From an uncultured Collinsella sp. (GTDB lineage: Bacteria; Actinomycetota; Coriobacteriia; Coriobacteriales; Coriobacteriaceae), in NCBI GenBank assembly GCA_902494195.1, contig CABUSH010000001.1:1-64000 (forward strand): a DNA stretch of 64,000 bases. The letters run 5' to 3'. A program made the translations under genes and the position numbers. Under the pieces are notes generated by a model. It was not told the DNA's origin and ran no database searches. It saw nothing but the letters and a program-made list of their open reading frames with translations. Below, piece after piece: positions 32,300-39,664 of the stretch. Position 1 is the first letter of the stretch. Each line of letters begins with the position of its first letter.

Positions 32300-32981
32300 C
32301 GCGAGCATCCCTTCCTTCGGCGAGAGCATCGCACACAAGCGCCGCGGCAACGCCGACGAGCACGCTTGCAGGCACGGCGATATTCGTCCACCCCAAGAAC
32401 TTGCATACGGCGACGGACACCGCGCCCGAAACCGCCGCGACAACGTTGCCGCGCGACAGCCGCTGCGAAAAGAGCAGGCAGATAAAGAGCGAGGTGCAGA
32501 CAAAAGCTGCAATGGCGGTGGGAACATCGACAACGGCGCCGACGATGGCGCCCATCGTACACGAAACGCCCCATGTTGCGATGAGGATCACGTTGAGCAC
32601 AAAGGACTCGCGCGGGCCCCAATCCTCCCCTTCAACCAACTTGGCAAGCGAGATGCCATATGCCTCCTCGGTAAGTGTCGCGGCAACAGCCAGCGTCTGA
32701 CGCTTCGAGGCACCCGTCAGATGCGGCGCGATCGATGCCGAGTAAAGCGCAAAACGCGAGGAGATGGCGGCAACGCTCGCGATAATCGAAGGCGCCGGTA
32801 CACCCGCCAGCCAAAGATTGCAGATCATAAACTGGCCGCTGCCCGTCACAAACGTGCTGCTCAGGGCAAAGACCATCCAGGGCTCCATTCCCGTCTGCCC
32901 CATGATCATTCCGCACGGCGCGCCTATTGCAACATAGGTAAGCATCACTGGCCAGACGGTTCTAACGATTTTGAGCACCAT
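32289..32981 (-). CDS. azlC: AzlC family branched-chain amino-acid exporter
   Basis: A membrane protein of about 230 residues with family motifs GAPCGMIMGQTGMEPWM, STFVTGSGQF and SSRFALYSASIAPHL, and about seven hydrophobic segments. It is the large subunit of the AzlCD exporter and precedes azlD with overlap. The ATG at 32981 follows AGGATGAG; upstream in-frame codons to 33050 are less likely. The presence of both a LIV importer and AzlCD suggests active control of branched-chain amino-acid pools, but no shared regulator is visible. Confidence 0.88.
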   Translation of the reverse strand: MVLKIVRTVWPVMLTYVAIGAPCGMIMGQTGMEPWMVFALSSTFVTGSGQFMICNLWLAGVPAPSIIASVAAISSRFALYSASIAPHLTGASKRQTLAVAATLTEEAYGISLAKLVEGEDWGPRESFVLNVILIATWGVSCTMGAIVGAVVDVPTAIAAFVCTSLFICLLFSQRLSRGNVVAAVSGAVSVAVCKFLGWTNIAVPASVLVGVAAALVCDALAEGRDARDAR

Positions 32982-33107
32982 ACGCTTCTCATCCTGACAA
33001 GGTCTCCGAACCGCATGTAGCGACACGGCAGAATCATCATCCGACAGCAACCGAGTTCACCTACAATTGCCACCGGATCGAAAGACACAACTTTTTAGGA
33101 AGTCATT

Positions 33108-33920
33108 ATGACAGCTATCGATCGAGACCGGGCGCGCGCGGCCTTCAAAAGCTACACCGATGCCTACGACGCCACCAACCCACGCATCGCGCTCAAAATC
33201 GAGCATACGTACCACGTGGCCGAGGCATGCGATGCCGTAGCGCGCGAGCAGGGCTGGTCGTCAGAAGATATTGACCTGGCATGGCTTTGCGGCCTGCTAC
33301 ACGATATGGGCCGCTTCGAGCAGCTGCGACGCTGGGACACCTTTAAGGACGCCGAGAGCATGAGCCATGCGGCGCTGGGCATCGAGGTCCTCTTTGGCGA
33401 GAATCCCGCCGATGCACCCGCCGTAACGAGCATCCGCGACTTTATCGATGACCCGGCAGAAGATGAGCTCATCCGAGCGAGCATTGCCTATCACAGCGAT
33501 TTCCGTCTACCCGCGCAGCTCGACGTGCGCACGCGAAGCTTCTGCGATATCGTGCGCGATGGTGACAAGATCGACATTATGCGCACCATCGCCGACAGCA
33601 CCGTCGACACTATCCTCAAGGTGGACGAGAAGACGTTTCTCGGCAGCCGTTTCTCGTCGCCGACACTTGCCGCCTTTGACGAGCACCGCTGCGTCGCACG
33701 CGATGAGCGCGATGAGCCCGCCGACTTCTTGGTGGGGCTTATCTGCTTTATGTTTGAGCTCGTCTATCCGGCAAGCCGTGCGCTGGCGCGCGAACAGGGT
33801 GATATCCACCGCCTGCTCGACGCGCCCTTTGGCATTACACAGCCCTTTACCGACCCCGCCACGCAGGCAACCTGGAGCCGCCTAAAGGACGAGATGCGCG
33901 ACTGGCTGGCGCGCGCCTAG
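33108..33920 (+). CDS. HD domain protein (probable phosphohydrolase)
   Basis: A 270-residue soluble protein with an N-terminal HD domain: His in IEHTYHVAEAC, the HD pair in LCGLLHDMGRFEQL and a following SHAALGIEVLF segment. These indicate a metal-dependent phosphohydrolase, perhaps on nucleotides or cyclic nucleotides; substrate unknown. GAAGTC lies before the ATG after AGG. Its TAG stop lies in CTAG at 33917-33920, which also provides the stop of etfA on the other strand, so the convergent genes overlap by four bases. Confidence 0.85.
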   Translation: MTAIDRDRARAAFKSYTDAYDATNPRIALKIEHTYHVAEACDAVAREQGWSSEDIDLAWLCGLLHDMGRFEQLRRWDTFKDAESMSHAALGIEVLFGENPADAPAVTSIRDFIDDPAEDELIRASIAYHSDFRLPAQLDVRTRSFCDIVRDGDKIDIMRTIADSTVDTILKVDEKTFLGSRFSSPTLAAFDEHRCVARDERDEPADFLVGLICFMFELVYPASRALAREQGDIHRLLDAPFGITQPFTDPATQATWSRLKDEMRDWLARA

Positions 33921-35122
33921 CGCTCAAGCTGGGCCAGCAGCTCCTCGACGACCTCGACGGCGTCCCCAACAACCTTGTACTGGGCAGCGCCGAAAATGGG
34001 GGCATCCGGGTCCTCATTGATGGCGATAATGCACTCCGCCCCACCGATGCCGGCAAGATGCTGGATGGCGCCCGAAACACCGATACTCACGAGAAGCTTG
34101 GGCGAAACCGATACGCCGGTCTGGCCAATCTGATGGCGATACTCCAACCAGCCGGCCTCCACGACAGGTCGCGTGCAACCAAGCTCGGCTCCCAGAGCCT
34201 CGGCGAGCCTTCGCATCAGCGGCAGGTTTTTCTTGGAACCAATGCCGCGACCAACCACGACCAGGCGCTCGGCATCGGCGATCGAAGCCTGCCGCCCCCA
34301 CTCCTCGGCGGGAATCGAGATCTCGACACGGGCCTTAGCATCATCCGCAAGCGATATCTGGGTGATCGTGCCAGAGCGGTTGTAGTCAAAGTCGGGCGCC
34401 TTAAAGATGCCGGGACGAACCGTTGCCATCTGGGGACGATGATTGGGGCAGACGATGGTGGCCATTAGGTTGCCGCCAAACGCCGGACGCGTCTGTTGCA
34501 GCAGTCCCGTCTCCGTATCCATCGAAAGTACGGTGCAGTCAGCCGTAAGGCCCGTCTGCAAGCGCACGGCAACGCCGGGTGCCAGTTCGCGGCCAAAGGC
34601 GGTCGCACCGTATAGGATGGCCTCGGGTTTGCATTCGGCTACCAAATCGCAGATCAAGCGGGCGTAGACCTCCGCATCGTTTTGGCGCAGGCGCTCGTCG
34701 CGACAGGCCAGGACTTCGTCGGCGCCCGCGCAAACCAGATGCTCCAGGTCGCCGAGAGAACCCTCGGGACCCATACCGACCAGTGCCACCAGACGGCAGC
34801 CGCGCGCATCGGCAAGCTCGCGGCCCTTGCCCATAAGCTCATAGGCAACGGGAGTCACCGTATCGTGCTCGTCGGTCTGCACGAATACCCAAATGTCTCG
34901 ATACGCATCGAGGTCAACCGCACCAGCGGCCTCGTCACGCTCGATCGAGATAGCGTTGACAGGGCAGGCGTCGACGCACCCACCGCATAGGATGCAGCCG
35001 TCGGTTACGCGGGCGCATCGGCTGGGTCGCTCGCCTTCCACTACGATGCCGCCCGAGGCACAGGCGCGAACGCAGCGACCGCAGCCGATACAGGCTTCGC
35101 TATCGATAATCAGTCCGCTCAT
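33917..35122 (-). CDS. etfA: Electron transfer flavoprotein alpha with ferredoxin domain
   Basis: A 401-residue EtfA. The first 60 residues form a ferredoxin-like domain with two CX2CX2CX3C motifs (EACIGCGRCVRAC and CILCGGCVDACP), enough for two [4Fe-4S] clusters. The rest is the usual EtfA: an N-terminal Rossmann-like region and a C-terminal FAD domain (VVVGRGIGSKKNL, GQTGVSVSPKLLVSIGVSGA, AINEDPDAPIF). EtfA with an added ferredoxin domain occurs in electron-bifurcating complexes such as LctC of Acetobacterium woodii lactate dehydrogenase. The ATG follows the etfB TAG directly, with GAGGGGA upstream. Probable last gene of the glcD-etfB-etfA operon. Confidence 0.92.
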   Translation of the reverse strand: MSGLIIDSEACIGCGRCVRACASGGIVVEGERPSRCARVTDGCILCGGCVDACPVNAISIERDEAAGAVDLDAYRDIWVFVQTDEHDTVTPVAYELMGKGRELADARGCRLVALVGMGPEGSLGDLEHLVCAGADEVLACRDERLRQNDAEVYARLICDLVAECKPEAILYGATAFGRELAPGVAVRLQTGLTADCTVLSMDTETGLLQQTRPAFGGNLMATIVCPNHRPQMATVRPGIFKAPDFDYNRSGTITQISLADDAKARVEISIPAEEWGRQASIADAERLVVVGRGIGSKKNLPLMRRLAEALGAELGCTRPVVEAGWLEYRHQIGQTGVSVSPKLLVSIGVSGAIQHLAGIGGAECIIAINEDPDAPIFGAAQYKVVGDAVEVVEELLAQLER

Positions 35123-35938
35123 CTATGCCATCCCCTCGATAATCTTGGCAAGTTTTGCCGCCTGCTCGGACGCCGTTCCGTCAACGTCCTCGCACGTTTG
35201 GTCACGGTCGGGCACAAACGAGCGCACGACCTGTGTCGGCGACCCGGCAAGACCGCAACGCGCGGGGTCGGCGTTCACGTCGGCGGCACTGACCACGCGC
35301 ACGTCCGCCTCCTCCGCCGCGCGAATACCGGCAATACTCGGCATACGCAACTGGCCAATCTCCTTGGCAGTCGTCATCACGCACGGCATCTCAAGACACA
35401 CCGTCTCCTCGCCGGCATCGCAGCCGTGAACAAGCGCCAGTGAACCACAGGTCGTAAAGCCCGCGCTTTGCACGCAGCTCACGTCGGTCACACAGGGAAT
35501 CTCAAAAGCACCGGCAAGCTCGGGGCCAATCTGGGCCGTATCGCCATCCACCGCCATCTTGCCGCAGATGAGCAGGTCGAAGTCCTCGTCGAGCGCCTCG
35601 ATGCCGCACTTGAGGGCATAGGTGGTTGCCAGGGTATCGGCACCTGCAAAGGCGCGATCGGTCAGCAGCAGCGCGTCGTCGGCACCTCGAGCGATGCAGT
35701 CGCGCAGCAGCGACTCGGTCGCGGGGATGCCCATCGACACCACCGTCACGCGCACGTCCATGCCAAAGCCGATAAAGTCGTCCTTCAGCGCCAGCGCGCA
35801 TTCCAGAGCGCTCGCATCGAACGGGTTAATGACCGCCTGCTTGCCATCACGCACGATGGTATTGGTCTTGGGGTCCATCTTGACCTCGGTGCTGCCCGGC
35901 ACGGCCTTAACGCACACCACCATATGGAAATCACTCAT
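35123..35938 (-). CDS. etfB: Electron transfer flavoprotein beta
   Basis: A protein of about 271 residues starting MSDFHMVVCVKAVPGS, with NPFDASALECAL, LLTDRAFAGADTLATTYAL and VDGDTAQIGPELAGAFEIP, all characteristic of EtfB. It binds AMP or FAD and forms a dimer with EtfA. The ATG at 35938 is nine bases after GGGGG; a GTG at 35944 overlapping the glcD stop is possible. Length and context match LctB. Whether the second nucleotide is FAD, as bifurcation requires, cannot be read with certainty from sequence alone. Confidence 0.92.
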   Translation of the reverse strand: MSDFHMVVCVKAVPGSTEVKMDPKTNTIVRDGKQAVINPFDASALECALALKDDFIGFGMDVRVTVVSMGIPATESLLRDCIARGADDALLLTDRAFAGADTLATTYALKCGIEALDEDFDLLICGKMAVDGDTAQIGPELAGAFEIPCVTDVSCVQSAGFTTCGSLALVHGCDAGEETVCLEMPCVMTTAKEIGQLRMPSIAGIRAAEEADVRVVSAADVNADPARCGLAGSPTQVVRSFVPDRDQTCEDVDGTASEQAAKLAKIIEGMA

Positions 35939-35940
35939 AT

Positions 35941-37542
35941 TCACGCGCCCCCTTTCTGGACGAGTTCATCCAAGAGCTTCTCCGCAAACAGGTTGCCGCG
36001 ACCCAGCTGGCCGGCAGGATCGAGCTGGAGCTTGAGCTGCGCCGACTCGACCATGGCCTCGTGGCCGTACATCGTCTCCAAGAAGCCAGCCTTGATCTTG
36101 CCGACGCCGTGTTCGGCGGAGACGGCGCCGCCCATAGCCGTTACCTCCGCAGCCCACTGGGCAAACAGCTCGCCACCGCGACGGTAGTCTTGCGCATCGC
36201 GCGGCAGGATGTTCACATGCAGATGGTTGTTACCGATGTGCCCCCAGGCAGCAGATTCAAGCCCGCTTTCGGCCAGTGTGCGGCGATAGAGGGCCACGAC
36301 ATCGGCAAGGCGTGCATTGGGCACCGACATGTCCGAGCCCAGCTTGGTGATGGTGGGGTCGGTGCGGCGACGCTCGTCGATAAGCATGTTGACGCTCTCG
36401 GGCACCGCGTGGCGGAAGAATCGCTGGCACTCGCGATCGACCTCGGTGCGCGCGACCCATGTCGCATCGTCGCGGCCGCCCGCAAGCTCCAGCACCCATC
36501 CCAGGTGGTACAGTTCCTCGGTCGCCTGGGCCTCGTCATCGCAGTCGAGCTCCACGTAGACACAGACCTTGGCGTCTTTGTCGAGCGCCGGCAGCGAGGC
36601 AAACGCCGTCGACTGCTCGCGCTGGCGACGTAGAATATCCAGGGCGCCAGCGTCGAAGTACTCGATGGCAGCCGCATGGGACAGGACGGGACGCACGGAA
36701 TCGGTAAAGGACACGGCCTTGTCTTCGCTATCGAAAAAGCAGCTCACACCCCAAACGACCGCAGGCGCCGCCTGCAGGGCGATCTCGAGCTCGGTAATGA
36801 CGCCGAGTGTGCCGCACGCACCGATAAAGAGGTCGATGGCGTCCATTTCGTCCGCAACGAAATAGCCTGAGGCATTTTTTGTCTTGGGCATGGTATAGCC
36901 GGGAAGATCGAGCTCGAGCGTACGGCCCGCTGCCGTCACGAGCGACAGGTGGCGGCCCTGGGCAAAAGCCTCGCCGCGCTGAAGCTCAAGCAAATCGCCA
37001 TCAGGCAGCGCGACGTGGAGTCCCGTGATATGTGGGCGCAAGGAGCCGTAGGCGTAGCTGCGGGCACCAGAGGCGTTACATGCCGCCATGCCGCCCAGAC
37101 AGGCAGACGTCTCGGTGGGATCGGTGGGAAAGAACTGCTCGGGGGCCTCTTGGAACTCCTCGTAGGCCTCAAGCGATGCCTGGTCCCAACCAGCAGTCGG
37201 CAGCACCTTCTTGCCCAGCTGCTTGCGCAGCTCAGAAAGCACAACACCCGGCTCCACGCGCAGTAGAAAGCGACCTTGTTCATCGCGGCGAAGGCCCAAG
37301 TAGCGATTCATACGGGAAGTATTGAGGATATGCCCGCCGTGGGGCACGGCACCGGCGGCAAGGCCGGTTCGGGCGCCCTGAACCGTTACCGGGACACGCT
37401 CGGCATGGAGCTTTTCCAAAATGGCACGGACCTCGTCTTCCGTTGTCGGAAACGAGATGCTCGAGGCCTCGCCCGACGTGCGAGACTCATCGCGGCCATA
37501 CTCTTCGAACTCGTCGGTGAAGGGTTTGATGGTTGCAGACAC
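35941..37542 (-). CDS. glcD: FAD-linked D-lactate/glycolate dehydrogenase
   Basis: A 533-residue flavoenzyme of the VAO/GlcD family. The FAD-binding N-terminal domain shows VTVQGARTGLAAGAVP and PTDPTETSACLGGMAACNASG; the C-terminal domain shows GHIGNNHLHVNIL and VSAEHGVGKIK. It starts with GTG preceded by GGGGGAG. In the order dehydrogenase-EtfB-EtfA it matches LctD with LctB and LctC, which oxidise lactate with NAD+ while consuming reduced ferredoxin. A different 2-hydroxy acid is possible. First gene of the operon; the upstream region faces the exported-protein cluster. Confidence 0.9.
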   Translation of the reverse strand: MSATIKPFTDEFEEYGRDESRTSGEASSISFPTTEDEVRAILEKLHAERVPVTVQGARTGLAAGAVPHGGHILNTSRMNRYLGLRRDEQGRFLLRVEPGVVLSELRKQLGKKVLPTAGWDQASLEAYEEFQEAPEQFFPTDPTETSACLGGMAACNASGARSYAYGSLRPHITGLHVALPDGDLLELQRGEAFAQGRHLSLVTAAGRTLELDLPGYTMPKTKNASGYFVADEMDAIDLFIGACGTLGVITELEIALQAAPAVVWGVSCFFDSEDKAVSFTDSVRPVLSHAAAIEYFDAGALDILRRQREQSTAFASLPALDKDAKVCVYVELDCDDEAQATEELYHLGWVLELAGGRDDATWVARTEVDRECQRFFRHAVPESVNMLIDERRRTDPTITKLGSDMSVPNARLADVVALYRRTLAESGLESAAWGHIGNNHLHVNILPRDAQDYRRGGELFAQWAAEVTAMGGAVSAEHGVGKIKAGFLETMYGHEAMVESAQLKLQLDPAGQLGRGNLFAEKLLDELVQKGGA

Positions 37543-37888
37543 GCGAACTCCCCCTTTAGCTAACTACAGTGTTTGCAGGGAGATGTTACCGCATCGTTTC
37601 GTCGACGTGTTCGAGACCGTCTCCATAATTGGCGATTTTTACGTTCGTGCAATTCGGCGAGCGGCAAGGTTTCCTCGGCAGACGATGCTTTTGACACATA
37701 TGGCCCCGCCGTCGCCGATCGCTCGATTGTCGCCCGAAAAAAGTTGAAGTAATTTTTGCCGCCTTTTACCTGCTGAGACGCCAATCCGTCAAGCATTTGG
37801 TCAGAAATTGGTCAAGTTGCGACTGATACGGTCGGCATCGACAGCCAAAACCGATAGAAGTTTTGGCCCAAGAAGCAGGGAGGTTCCC
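37543..37888. other. Divergent intergenic region, no gene seen
   Basis: About 345 bases separate glcD from the cluster on the plus strand. It probably holds promoters for both. I note TTGACA at about 37689 without a good -10, a TTGAAGTAATTTTT stretch near 37742 and a close direct repeat of TTGGTCA at about 37798 and 37812 that could be an operator. None is certain. Confidence 0.35.
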
Positions 37889-38185
37889 ATGGCATATTAC
37901 TGGCCCCAGTACGGCATCGCCATCGAAGTCGACGACGATCCCCATCTCCTGCCTTTCGACGAAGAGGCATTCCCCGATACGACGGTCTACCACGTTACCA
38001 CCGATGTGATCTGCGACCCCGAGTCGTTCTCGGCGCTCGCCCACCGCATCGCGCATATCCACGACATCGAGCTCCCTCCCGACTTCGACGAGCTTGCTTA
38101 CTCGCGCCGCCTGATGCTTCACATGCTCTTTGGAGCGGACCCGTCCACCTTTGCGCGCATCTATACCGCCAAGGATGCCGCATGA
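37889..38185 (+). CDS. Hypothetical 98-residue cytoplasmic protein
   Basis: A soluble, acidic protein beginning MAYYWPQYGIAIEVDDDPH, with YHVTTDVI and a C-terminal helical part (RRLMLHMLFG). GGGAGGT lies six bases before the ATG, and the stop overlaps the next start by four bases, so it is the first gene of the exported-protein cluster. The pattern of a Trp-Pro strand, IAIEVDDD and a later VTTD strand is reminiscent of the strand-turn core of DUF559/Vsr-type endonuclease-like proteins, but the resemblance is weak and a catalytic set is not evident. I do not recognise the family. Confidence 0.7.
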   Translation: MAYYWPQYGIAIEVDDDPHLLPFDEEAFPDTTVYHVTTDVICDPESFSALAHRIAHIHDIELPPDFDELAYSRRLMLHMLFGADPSTFARIYTAKDAA

Positions 38186-38691
38186 GCGCGAAGAGGCCAC
38201 CCCACTTTGTAGGCCTGGGTCGTCGCAAAAAGCTCATCGTTGCCTGTTTGGCCATCGTCTGCGCCCTTGTCGCCGTAGGACTATACGCTTGGCAGTCGCA
38301 GCCCGTACCCGAGGCGGGCGCTTCGGTTACGACGGCCGAGGGCAAAACGCGTCAGGAAATCCAAGATGAGCTCGACGCTATCGTCCGCGACAACATGATG
38401 ACGATTTCGGTCGCGCCGGTCGCTCAGCTGCAGGAGGACGGCAAGCTGCGCGTCAACGTGCAAAACGTCCAAGACAATAAATTTCCCCAGCGATTCCGCG
38501 TCATCCAAAACGACGAGACCATGTACGAATCCGGTGTGGTCGAGACCGGCAAGACAATCGAGACGTGCCCCGCCGGCGACATCAAAGAAGGCGAGGCGTA
38601 CATCGAGATCCAGGCACTCGATGCCAAGACCCTCGACAGCCACGGCAATCCGACACGTGTCAAGGTGCGGGTTGAGCAAGCCGAGAACTAG
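38182..38691 (+). CDS. Membrane-anchored extracellular protein, unknown
   Basis: A 169-residue protein with a basic N-terminus (KRPPHFVGLGRRKK), a single hydrophobic helix at about residues 18-38 and a Thr/Glu-rich linker followed by a beta-rich domain of about 110 residues outside the membrane. Segments such as RVNVQNVQDNKFPQRFRV, MYESGVVETG and AYIEIQALDAKT suggest an immunoglobulin-like fold. There is no lipobox or sortase motif, so it should be a bitopic anchor protein. Its start overlaps the upstream stop (ATGA). It is followed 90 bases later by a secreted protein. Confidence 0.75.
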   Translation: MSAKRPPHFVGLGRRKKLIVACLAIVCALVAVGLYAWQSQPVPEAGASVTTAEGKTRQEIQDELDAIVRDNMMTISVAPVAQLQEDGKLRVNVQNVQDNKFPQRFRVIQNDETMYESGVVETGKTIETCPAGDIKEGEAYIEIQALDAKTLDSHGNPTRVKVRVEQAEN

Positions 38692-38781
38692 CTTTTCCGG
38701 CCGACGCGGCACCGCACGCAATTCACCAGCATTCGTCCAATCATCGCGGGGACGGCCCGCGGCGAATAGAAAGGAACGACC

Positions 38782-39381
38782 ATGGACATCACCAGAAACA
38801 TGAACGGAGCCAGAGCGCTCGTCGTGGGCGCAGGGCTCGCGCTCGCGCTCGCAATGGGCGCTGCCCCGACGCCAGCTATGGCGGCCGGGCGCGTTGGAAC
38901 CACGAAAGTAATGGTCAGGACCGAGATCGACAACGTTGAGTTCAAAGTTCCGACGGTTATTCCCTTCGTCGCCAAGGCCGACGGCACGCTTCAGGGCCCC
39001 TCAGAAGACGCGACCACCATCGACAATCATTCGGCCTACGGCATCCATGTCACCAACATGAAGATCGACGCCATGAACACCTGGACCATTGCTGCCGACG
39101 CCAAGGCCGGAACCGCGCAGAACTCCATCGACTTTAAGGTCGGCCCCGACGGCGCACTCCAGAACGCCAGCGCCGCAATGCAGGGGACGGGCCTCGATCT
39201 TTCCAAGAATGCAGCCTTCGACATGGGCTACCAGGGCATTGCCGGCGGCACAGACAAAATTAAGCTCAAGACAAGCGGAAACGTCGCCCGCGTCACGCGC
39301 GACATCTTCCACGTAACCGGCGAAGGCGATCAGGTTGCAACGATCACCTGGACGGTCGAGCCCGGTGTGCACACGGCATAA
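38782..39381 (+). CDS. Secreted beta-rich protein, unknown
   Basis: A 199-residue protein with a Sec signal peptide: basic start, hydrophobic stretch ALVVGAGLALALAMGAA and probable cleavage at AMA-AG near residue 35. The mature part has VEFKVPTVIPFVAKADG and NHSAYGIHVTNMKID, a pattern seen in several Gram-positive secreted matrix or surface proteins, followed by further beta-strand repeats and ITWTVEPG at the end. No membrane anchor or sortase motif is present. AAGGAAC precedes the ATG. Its end overlaps the start of the sortase substrate gene. Confidence 0.75.
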   Translation: MDITRNMNGARALVVGAGLALALAMGAAPTPAMAAGRVGTTKVMVRTEIDNVEFKVPTVIPFVAKADGTLQGPSEDATTIDNHSAYGIHVTNMKIDAMNTWTIAADAKAGTAQNSIDFKVGPDGALQNASAAMQGTGLDLSKNAAFDMGYQGIAGGTDKIKLKTSGNVARVTRDIFHVTGEGDQVATITWTVEPGVHTA

Positions 39382-39646
39382 GGCCGTCGCCCTGGCCGCC
39401 GCCGTCAGCATCCTAGCGTTTGGGCCAGCCATGGCCTTTGCCCAGCAAGAACAGGCGCAGGCCGCCACACAAGTGACGGTCGACCTCTCGGAGCTCGACC
39501 GCGGCGACCGCGAAGAACCGTTGGCGCAGACAGGCGATGGACGTTGGCTCTTGGCAGCAGGCGCCACAGCAGCAGGCGCGGGAACCGCCGGCCTCGGTCT
39601 GCACATCAAACGCAGCCAGAAACAAAACACGGACAGGCCGCACTAA
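39365..39646 (+). CDS. Tiny sortase-anchored protein (LAQTG)
   Basis: A protein of about 93 residues from GTG at 39365. It has a signal peptide (ALAAAVSILAFGPAMAFA, cleavage near AFA-QQ), a mature segment of only some 35 residues with an acidic part (DLSELDRGDREEP), then the cell-wall sorting signal LAQTGDGRW, a hydrophobic helix and a basic tail (HIKRSQK). LAQTG is a variant of LPxTG. The start lies inside the end of the previous gene, so translation is probably coupled. The mature peptide is too short for a normal adhesin; it may act as a wall anchor for partners from this cluster. No sortase gene is in the window. Confidence 0.72.
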   Translation: MCTRHKAVALAAAVSILAFGPAMAFAQQEQAQAATQVTVDLSELDRGDREEPLAQTGDGRWLLAAGATAAGAGTAGLGLHIKRSQKQNTDRPH

Positions 39647-39664
39647 ATTAGCTAAGGAGACCCC

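Noticed and set aside
37689..37730. TTGACA promoter before the exported-protein cluster
   Set aside because: A good -35 hexamer is present, but no -10 of acceptable quality lies 16-18 bases on, and the gene start is a further 150 bases away.
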